Shown here piece after piece: positions 33,298 to 43,400 of a stretch of DNA of 64,000 bases. The stretch is from Dallia pectoralis (lineage: Eukaryota; Chordata; Actinopteri; Esociformes; Umbridae), in the NCBI GenBank assembly GCA_029465975.1, contig CM055756.1, positions 7,522,355 through 7,586,354 of the forward strand. Reading direction: 5' to 3'. The translations under genes were made by a program, and so were the position numbers. The stretch's first letter is position 1. Each line of letters begins with the position of its first letter. The notes under the pieces are model-generated. The model was not told the origin of the DNA, did not search any database, and saw only the letters and a program-made list of their open reading frames with translations.

Positions 33298-33798
33298 TCA
33301 GCATTATATTTGTGACATGCTTTACATGTTTTCTTTATTCTTGGGCTGTAACAACGATATAATACATGTGTAAGGAGATAAACACAGTCTAGGTCTTAAC
33401 CATACAGGTATGTGTTAACGTACCCGTGGAAATCCAGCAAACCTGCATCCAGCCCCGCAAAGCAACTCACTCAGCGGGTGGATTCAAAACGGGATAGGCT
33501 TCAATCTTGTGTGTAAGAAACGTCTGGCTAATGTAACTAGAAAGGGGAAAAGCCAAGATCTTGAGTAATAAACAAACCATCGTGCACACGAGGTGCTAGT
33601 GAACATTTTGTTGACCGTGTCCTTTGAATGGTCATATTTGCCGTAATTAAATATACTCAATCCAATTTATCTTTAAAAATAAATAATGCGTTTCAAAAGT
33701 GAACTAAACTCACATATATGGTGATTTCTTGCCGAAACTGGATGTGACATTATGGTCAGTAAAAGGTTCTCCCTGAATTTGTCCAACACTACAACACG

Positions 33799-33980
33799 GT
33801 AGGGGGCGGTAATGTACCAATATCAATGGATGCCAACCGCCGCAAAACTACACTAAGAAAGAAGAAGATGGGGGGGGGAGCATAGAAAGAATAATTATGT
33901 CTATAATAATTATATACTATTATAATAATTATTGTAATATTATATAATATTATAATTATACAATATAATTATGTATATTG
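33799..33980 (+). repeat. dispersed-repeat-like segment followed by AT-rich palindromic tract
   Basis: 33799-33867 contains GGGGCGGTAATG, GCCAACCGCC and a trailing AAGAAAGAAGAAG, resembling from memory a short repeat common near teleost genes. 33888-33975 is nearly pure A/T with many TATAAT/ATTATA palindromes. It lies between ern1 and gaa. Confidence 0.4.
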
Positions 33981-34463
33981 TTGATAGGCTCCCTGCGGTC
34001 GTCACCGCCTTGTTTGTCCATAGCGACACACCGTTGTACACAATAACAACTTTTCACGTGTGTGGATCAGCTTCACATAGGGAAGTTGTGTTGTCCACCT
34101 TAGTAAGTAAAAATGCGTTTATATAAGATCTGTTTTTGTTAACCGGCTTTCAAAAAGTTTTTGCTATTGTTTTTCGTTAGCTATGAAAGGAGGTAGAGAT
34201 TTATAATCCGGTATATTCTAGCTTGTTATCCTGATGTGTAGATTGTTTTTTGGCCAAGCGTTTTTTTTATTCATTTACGGAAGCATATTACGTTATATTG
34301 GGGAAAAATACATCTCTGAATGGCGTGTGTCGTTGTTTGAGTCTATTTGTTTAAGGAACACTTGGCAACTTTGTGAAATATTTAACGTTTTAAGTAAAGC
34401 AGTTTATGTTTCGTGTGGTGTAAATCTTTCCGACACTTCCAGTAGTGTCAACTCGGCCTAGAA

Positions 34464-37400
34464 ATGAATGTATTTAGTTGTCTGTCTGCCCCCACCCTGT
34501 CACTTTCTGCCATAATTTTGGCCTTGTTGACATTTTTACACATTAGCTTCCGGTCTCACCCAAATGTCTCAGTGATAAAGTTAACATACGCACAACTGGA
34601 CGAAACTAAAGTACACCTGTTAGGAAATAGAGTACTGGTGGACTCAGCAACAGGACCTCCCTATGAGCAGGATATCAAATACCTTCACAGAGGTCGCTCT
34701 CATTTAGCCTCCAGGCCCAAATGGCTGACAGAATCTCCTCACCCAGCCAGCTCCCATGGTCCCAGAGAATCAAGGTGCAGGAGGGTATCCTTGGAAAGTC
34801 GCTTTGATTGTGGCCGAGATCGTGTTCTTAGCCGGACAGAGTGTGCGGTCAGAGGCTGCTGCTATCTGCCCCTACCACAAGACACCTCTGGAGGACCTCC
34901 TTGGTGCTTCTACCCTCCTTCTTACAGTGGGTACAAAATGGGACCCCTTAAACCGACGCCCAAAGGCCTGGCAGCTACTCTGATCAGATCCACTCCCTCC
35001 TATCTTCCCTGGGACATTGCTAAACTCAGACTGGAGTTCCTGGAGGAAACAGAGGGCAGACTGCACTTCACGGTGAGTCTCCCTTATAGATGTTGCTTTT
35101 ACGTCCGTAAAAAATAAAGGGGATTTTCAATAACACCGCCTGGCTTTCTATAGGAATTGCAGCTCAAAAGAAATATGAGGAAATGTTGACTATTTTAATT
35201 ATTATGATTATTCTATTCAGACTAAAATGTTACTTTCCGAACAGTTAAAGGATCCGTTGTCCCGGCGATATGAGGTCCCACTATCTGCTCCCCAGTCCAA
35301 GGTTAAGGCTGACACTAAGGACCAACTTTATGTCACTGAGTTCCAACCTGACCCATTTGGCTTTAAAGTGCATCGCAAATCCAATGGCCGTGTTCTGTAA
35401 GTAGTCATTGCGTGTGTGTGTGTGTGCTCTTTATAGCTGTTTATTTCTAGCATGAAACCTTGTTTCTGGTCAGTTTTTTTGCTCCATAATTATACAACTT
35501 GTTTTTCCATATATTTATAGAAAGACTTAACATATTGTGTATTTTGTAGAAATTAAAAGGGGAACCTGTTTCCTGCAGTGGAGGTAGTCTCATTTAACTC
35601 AGATTTGTACGAATCGGGTACAAGCATTGGTGGCATTTTGTAATTAATACTGTTTCGCTAAGAACAGATTATCTGTGATTTCTTTCTAGATTAGTGTATT
35701 TAATAATGTACAATATTGGCAAATGCAATATGTAAATTACCTATTTACAATATTATCAGTCATTGACAAAATACATTGCATATTCTAGAAATTAGTCCTT
35801 ATTGAATGTTGAGTGGTGAGTTATAGAAATGGGTACTAAGCCATTAACTTTAACAGGTTCAGTTAGTTTTAAAACAGAATACAGCTGATGTGTAAATGCT
35901 GGTGAATTTTTATTAAAAATCATTCACACATCTGAAATGTGAATGAACACTGTCCAGTAAGGGTGCGTTTTCAGTCTATTCCCTTGAGATACCGACGGAA
36001 AAGGCGTGCTTTCTTCTTAGCAGAACCACGGCAGGTCACCAGCTCTGGAATGTTTTTATAACTAATCCAGCGGTATGTCCTTGGATCTCTTTTCCGTTTC
36101 TGGTCACCACCAACAACCTACGGAAAGACAACAGACTTAGTCACTTTAAAGAGCCCTCTTCTATTAGTCTGCCTAGATCCACTTCAAATGAACATGTAAT
36201 TTTTTCCTTTGTAGTGACATGAGTACGGTCCAGAGTAGGTTAAGTCCAGAGAAAAGCCTGTCAATGTACCTGTAGTAGTTGAGTGATACTGATGGGGTCA
36301 ATGTACACCCAACCACAGAAAGCCAGAACCACAAGTCCTGCAGTCTCTTCCCAATTCTCTTTAACATAATTTGCCACTTCCACCATCGTCTTCCAAAGCA
36401 GGTCATTGTCCTCTGCCGTCCTCCCAGTCTCGAGCACAGCTTCCCAGACGCAACGTGTTGTAACGCGGGATGTAGTATCTCCGGTTGTGCGTCGCAAGGC
36501 AGTAGCATCTTTGTTTTTCTTTTGAAAAACAACTGCTTGTCTGGGTGCCTGCGGCTTTGTCTGTACCAACTGGAGTGGACACTGTAGCAGAGTGCAACTG
36601 TTCCAACCGTGTGCTGTGGTCTCATTGGTGGTGCTGGAGATTTCTGGGCGTGTATACGTTATCCGTCCAGTGGTCTCATTGGTGGTGCTGGAGATTTCTG
36701 GGCTTGTATACGTTATCCGTCCAGTGGTCTCATTGGTGGTTCTGGAGATTTCTGGGCTTGTATACGTTATCCGTCCAGTGGTCTCATTGGTGGTGCTGGA
36801 GATTTCTGGGCTTGTATACGTTATCCGTCCAGTGGTCTCATTGGTGGTTCTGGAGATTTCTGGGCTTGTATACGTTATCCGTCCAATGGTCTCATTGGTG
36901 GTGCTGGAGATTTCTGGGCGTGTATACGTTATCCGTCCAGTGGTCTCATTGGTGGTGCTGGAGATTTCTGGGCGTGTATACGTTATCCGTCCAGTGGTCT
37001 CATTGGTGGTGCTGGAGATTTCTGGGCTTGTATACGTTATCCGTCCAGTGGTCTCATTGGTTGTACAGATCTCATTTGTCGTCTTTACGGCCCAGGGTTT
37101 GTGGTAGATGTTGACTGGAGCCAGGATGCTGTACAGGTCTTCGTTGTAAGGCACGCTGGCCCCTTGTCCGATGCCCTTGGGCGTTATCAGAGCATTCCTT
37201 AAACCCTTGAATTCCGGATGGTTGAATGTTGCAAGCAAACATACCATCAAGTGAATACCAAGAGTATACAAATACATCTCTCTTTAGAAACTTTCGCTAA
37301 GCCATTTGTAAATGCTGCCACCTGCTACAAAGATAGTTGAGTAATGGTGTTCAGAGTGTTTGGATGTTGGGTTACATAGCGCCCGTGATGTCACAGAGTC

Positions 37401-40400
37401 TCCCACATATATGAGGTCGCACAATATGGTCAATGTGCATCATTTGAAGGAGAACTTTTGAATACATTTCATAAAAAACAACTACGAAAAAAATACTACT
37501 CTAAAATATACTAAAGCAAAGCCCTACTGTATGGTCGACTAGAATAGTTGTCTCTGGAATTTTTCAAACGATTTTATTATTTCTGACTGAAAAAAAAAAT
37601 AAATAATATATATTACGTGTCAACGTAACGCTTACTAAATGATGTGTCATTATTCAAATGTCGATTTAGTTACTTTATTTATGCATGTATCACTTACCGG
37701 TAATCCCAACGATCTCTGAAAAATCTTCCCGGTCTGCATTTATTTAAATTCACTCTCCGTACGTAGCCAGATACGCGTCATACATAATAGGAAAACCGGT
37801 CACCGCAATGATAAGTCTTTCGTTTTTATTCTAGCTAGTAGAAACGAACGCGAAGTAACTTCCTGATTCAGAGGACATCTGGCCTGCCATTGGTTAACGC
37901 CGAGATCTGTCACCGCTCGCTCGCGGGCAATTAGCATAAAGTTGAACATATGTCAACTTTGAAATGCCACCCACAGTCGCCAAGTGTAACTGGCTCTCAT
38001 TGGAAATGAATGGCGGCTTCTCTCTTTTTGGCTATATTTTGCCAGAGGTGTGCATTGGCCTTAACACGAGTCAGAGATCGAGTGTGTGTAAATGCTCTTA
38101 GTGATTGAAGGTGATCCTGATTCCAGTAGGGATCCAATAAGACATCTCTCTCTTGTTTGTCAGTGTGGACACCACAGTGGCACCGCTGCTGTATGCTGAC
38201 CAGTACCTGCAGCTGTCCACCTCCCTGGCCTCCCCCCTGGTGTCTGGGCTGGGGGAGCACTACACCCCTCTCACTCTGGACGTCAACTGGACCAAGCTCG
38301 CCCTCTGGAACCGGGACATGGCGCCCCATGTTAGTGACACCCGACTTTGTGGTTCGTTCCTGGTGTGAAGTCATAAATGTGAGTGGTTGACCCCGGTGTG
38401 GCTCCTTTATCCTCCAGGCTGATGCCAACCTGTATGGCTCCCACCCGTTCTACCTGGTGCAGGAGCAGGATGGACAGGCTCACGGGGTCTTCCTGCTCAA
38501 CAGCAATGCTAGTGGTATTTAATGCAGTCAGTTGTTTGTTGGTTTTTTACATTAAGGTCTAGAAACATTGGTCTAAGTAATGGACATGGTCATTTGTCTT
38601 TTGTAAAGGTACTGTCTTATATTATTAAGCTATTCCACACAGTAAGTGATCCTCCCTCTGTAGAAGTGGTGCTACAGCCCCGCCCAGCTCTGACCTGGGT
38701 GGCTCTGGGAGGAATACTGGACCTGTACATCTTCCTTGGCCCTGACCCCCAGAGTGTTGTCACACAGTACCTCCAGGTCATAGGTATGTTTATCTGACCT
38801 TCGGCCTTATGTAGTTCTAACATCCTGTCTATCCATTCCTTATCACAGTGGAATCAATCAATTGTGGGTCGTGGGTAAGGATAAAACTAAGGCCATGTTT
38901 CCACACATAGTCTTCAGACCTCAGTTATATATACAGCCTTTTCCCAGGATTCCCTATGATGCCTCCTTATTGGTCACTTGGGTTCCACCTGTGTCGCTGG
39001 GGCTATCGGTCGACCAACGCAACTCGTGAAGTGGTGCGACGCATGAACGATGCAAACTTCCCCCTGGTAAAGGCCATGTGTTATAGTGTTATCATGAGTC
39101 GGTGGGCTGGCACCCACTGGGAAAAACAATCCCCGCAGGCATCACGGTAAGTGTGTTTCTTTGTTTTTTGGCTAGGACGTACAGTGGAATGACCTGGACT
39201 ACGCAGACATGCGCCGCGTGTTCACCTTTGACCCCCAACGTTTCAGGGACCTCCCGGACATGGTGAAAGAGTTCCATCAGAAGGGCATGAAATACGTCCT
39301 CATTCTGGTGAGAGAGAGGCTCACGATGAAACCTGACGTTATGTGTTTGTCTGCTTTATTTGTCGATACCCTGACTAATAGGTTAGGGTAATGAACACCT
39401 TGGTTTTTAGGAGAGTATTCTTCGGCCGCAACAAGGATTGGAACCTCTTCAGTCTGTCGACACCACTGAGGCGATGTCCCTGTTTTTGTGTTTCCCAGGA
39501 CCCTGGTATCAGCAGCAGCAGTCCTCCTGGTACCTACCCACCCTTCGATGAGGGACTGCGGCGAGGGGTGTTCATCAGGAACGCCACAGGACAGACTCTC
39601 ATAGGGCAGGTCAGACCCGTGTCTTCTCTCAGGAGACATGACATTTGCTACATTGTTGAATTGTACTGTACTTGCACTGTTCAATGACAATAAAATGTCA
39701 TCTTATCTAATCCAATGACACATGCAAACTAGTCATGAAACAAAAAACATTTAAACAGCTGAAAAACGTATGTCTACATTTACTCGACACATGCAGCATT
39801 GGGGAAAAAAGTTTAAGCGAAACGCAGCTGCATGTTTTGAAGCTCGGCCTGTGTGTGCTTCTACGTGTACACAAGTGCATATGTTTATGTATGTGTGTGT
39901 GTGTGTGAGTGTTCCTAACCTTTTTTCATTGGTGTTCAGGTGTGGCCTGGTCCCACAGCATTCCCTGATTTCACCAACACAGAGACACAGAGCTGGTGGG
40001 AGGACTGCATCCAGGAGTTCCACACCAGAGTCCCCGTGGACGGCCTTTGGATTGTGGGTGTTTCATCGGTCATGTCTCGTGTAGAACTTAAATGATCCCG
40101 TATTCTGATGTCGCGCCTTGATCTCGGTCAATGCTTTTAGGGTGACACGGCATGAAGAGTCACCCAAATAGCCACCGTCCACCAGACTCTTTTTAATGTT
40201 CCTCTTTTCAGGATATGAATGAACCAGCTAGTTTTGTACCGGGTTCTGTGGATGGCTGTCCTGACAGTGATTTGGAGAGACCCCCTTATGTTCCACGTGG
40301 GTATATTACTGCTGACAAATTGTCTAACAATTAAAAAATTAAAATAAATATGAGGTAAATTTAACTGTTGCAGGTCTGAAAAAGAATAGAGTCCCTGAAA

Positions 40401-43400
40401 GTCGAAACCAAACATATTTGTAATGTTGTTTCTGTCCATGAACACATACAGGAGTGGTTGGAGGTCAACTGAACGCTGGTACTCTCTGTATGTCAGGCCA
40501 ACAGAATGTGTCCACTCACTACAACCTGCATAACCTCTATGGGCTGACAGAGGCAAACGCCACCTACAGGTCAGGCACAGTACTCCAGAGTTCTGTATCA
40601 ACCACATGTTATTCCCGCTGACACTGTTTGACATTGATATAAGCTAGCAGCTATCACTTTCCTTTGCCACTATGATCGAGCAGACATTTTCTGGCTTTGG
40701 TTTTGTAACTGTAACTTGCCTTAGAGTTATTCAGAATTAAAGTGTACAATGTTAAATGAAGTAAACATCAACATAACTGTCCAACTATTTGACCATATAA
40801 GTGCCCTGGTGAAGGTGCGAGGCTCACGGCCCTTTGTCCTGTCTCGCTCCTCCTTCCCTGGCATTGGACGGTTCTCCGGAGTCTGGACTGGAGATGTGGG
40901 AAGTGACTGGGAGCAGCTTCGGTTCTCCGTCCCAGGTAAGCAGAGGAACGTCATTGTAGTTATTCATAAGCCTTTTCTAGAGACATTCGAAATAATTCAG
41001 ACAAATATGTAGTCACCTTTGTTGGCGCTGTGTTATGGTTCTCAAAGTTGAATCAAAATTTTTTTGTTAACTTTCTACCCCAAAAGAATAATCCACCTGA
41101 AATCAACTCCATATGTAGTTTAATGCTAAAGGTTCAAAGGTCACTAAAATCACCCTCAACTGTCATTCTCTCGTTGAACCCTCTCACACAACCAGGACAT
41201 CAATAATCAGCTTTTCTTAATATATATTAAATGTCAAAATCGTTATTTCCTATGAACACATTTCCTGACACTGCATGAAAATATGTGGCCTGCCCTGTTT
41301 TGAAATACTTATATTTCACATTGACAGGATGTCAATTTTTCAATGTGATTTAATCTTGATTAGATCTTATTGCTTTCCCAGTCTTCTTCATAGTACAGTC
41401 TGTAATTCTGTTTGGGAAATAATAATACCTAGAATCCATAATTTACCAATACCCATGTTTTTTTTGGTGGGTTGGGCTGTTCCAAATATTACATTCTACC
41501 CCTTGTATTGTTAGCATTTCCTGTATGGATAAACCCTTGCAGTTACACAGCTTGTGGCTGAATGAAGGAGGCCGTTGTTTTCTCTCACAGATTACAGGAT
41601 GTTATTTACTCTGATTAAAACCAGCAGGACTTCATTATGGTCCTATTAGCTGTAATGTTTTGTCTACAGTCCCTGACAAAAGTCTTGTCGCTTATCTATT
41701 TTCTAGAAACACCTGCTATTAACCAGACTTTTAATTAATCAATTGGTGTTAGAAATAGCTCATATGAAAAGCTAAAACCTTCCCAAATGATGTTTAATGC
41801 ACAGAAATGAATTAGTTTCACTGAAAAAAGATGTATCATTTAATCAAGACAGAAAGGTCAAATTTTGGCAAGACAAAAGTTTTGTCGCCTATACAGAAAT
41901 TGAACACATTTACTGCAAATACAAAAATATGTCAGCAAATTAAGTAGTGGTGCTGTGAGGTCCAAATTGAATATCTTGTATGACTTCCATGAGCTTGAAG
42001 GACTGCATCCATGCGGTTTGGCAAGGATTCATACAATTTATTGATGAAGTCATCAGGAATAGCAAAGAAAGCAGTCTTGCATGCCTCCCAGAGTTCATCA
42101 ATATACTTTGGTTTCGTCTTCCATGCTTCCTCTTTCATCCTACCCCACATATGCTCAATGATGTTTATGTCTGGTGACTGGGCTGGCCAATCCTGGAGCA
42201 TCTTGATCTTCTTCACCTTGAGGAACTTTGATGTGGAGATGGAAGTATGTGATGGTGCAACATCCTGCTGCAGAATTTGTCCTATTTTATGGATGGGAAT
42301 ATAAGAGGTAGCTAAGATTTCTTGGTATTTTAGACTATTGATGTTGCCTTCCACCCTGCAGATCTCTTGCACACCCCCATACTGGAAGTAACCCCAGACC
42401 ATGATTTTTCCGCCACCAAAATTGTTTTCTGGGTGAATCTCGGATCCATGCGGGCTCCAGTAGGTGTCCTGCAATATTTGCGGTGACTGTGGTGTAATTC
42501 AACAGAAGATTCATCTGAAAAATCCACCTTCTTCCACTTTTCCAGCGTCCATCCTTTTAGGAGGCTGTTGGCCTTGGAAATGCAACACGGTTTTTCAATT
42601 GTCTTTTGTTTAGGGCTGGCTTCTGGGCACTGATTCGACCATGGAGGCCATTTTGAGACAGAATCCGACAAACTGTTCTGGTTGAAACAGGGACTTCAGG
42701 TGACCAGGTCTCGTGGAGCTCTGCTGCAGTGGAAAATGGGCTGGCCTTGGATTTTCGAGCCAACAAACGATCCTCTCCAGCAGTTGTCTTGAGGGGTCTG
42801 CCTGACCTGGGCTTGTCAAAAACATCTCCAGTGTCTTCAGATGTTTTTTTATCCTCTGTACTTGACGCTGAGACACATTGAAGGTGTCTGCCACATCAGC
42901 AGTGGATCTGGTCTTCAGCCTCTTGATAATCAAAACTTTAGTCTCAGGGTGAATCTTAGGCATTTTTGCATAGGTCTAGTTGCAGTTGATGTGAAGGTCT
43001 AGTGTACTGGGGTTGTTTTTATACACACCTGAGACCTAATTGATCCATTATTAGTCACAGGTGAAGCTCATATGACAAGGCGACAACACTTATGTCTTTG
43101 CAAAAATTGACTCAATGGGCTTTACCAAGCTGTGAATATTAGAATACTTTTTGACAGTTTAATTTTGCACTGAAACATTATTACAAAAGCTGTTGGGATT
43201 AAAATGAGCCATTTCTTGTAAAAACATCTTGATTAGAAATATATTTCAGCGGCACTTCAGGTCAATTTGTACACAAGCGACAAGACTTTTGTCAGGGACT
43301 GTATATGGAAATGAGCTATGCAGCAGAAAAAATATATTTTAGTTCAAAACTGTCTTTAGGTTTATTGCGTTTTGGAAATAATTACACAGTATTTGTCTCA

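Noticed and set aside
36545..37202. Plus-strand frames over the 54-bp repeat in gaa intron 2
   Set aside because: They are shadows of the minus-strand gene, which has a signal peptide, an in-phase second exon and a poly(A) signal.
41980..42304. Plus-strand frames in the Tc1-like element
   Set aside because: They are antisense to the transposase relic.
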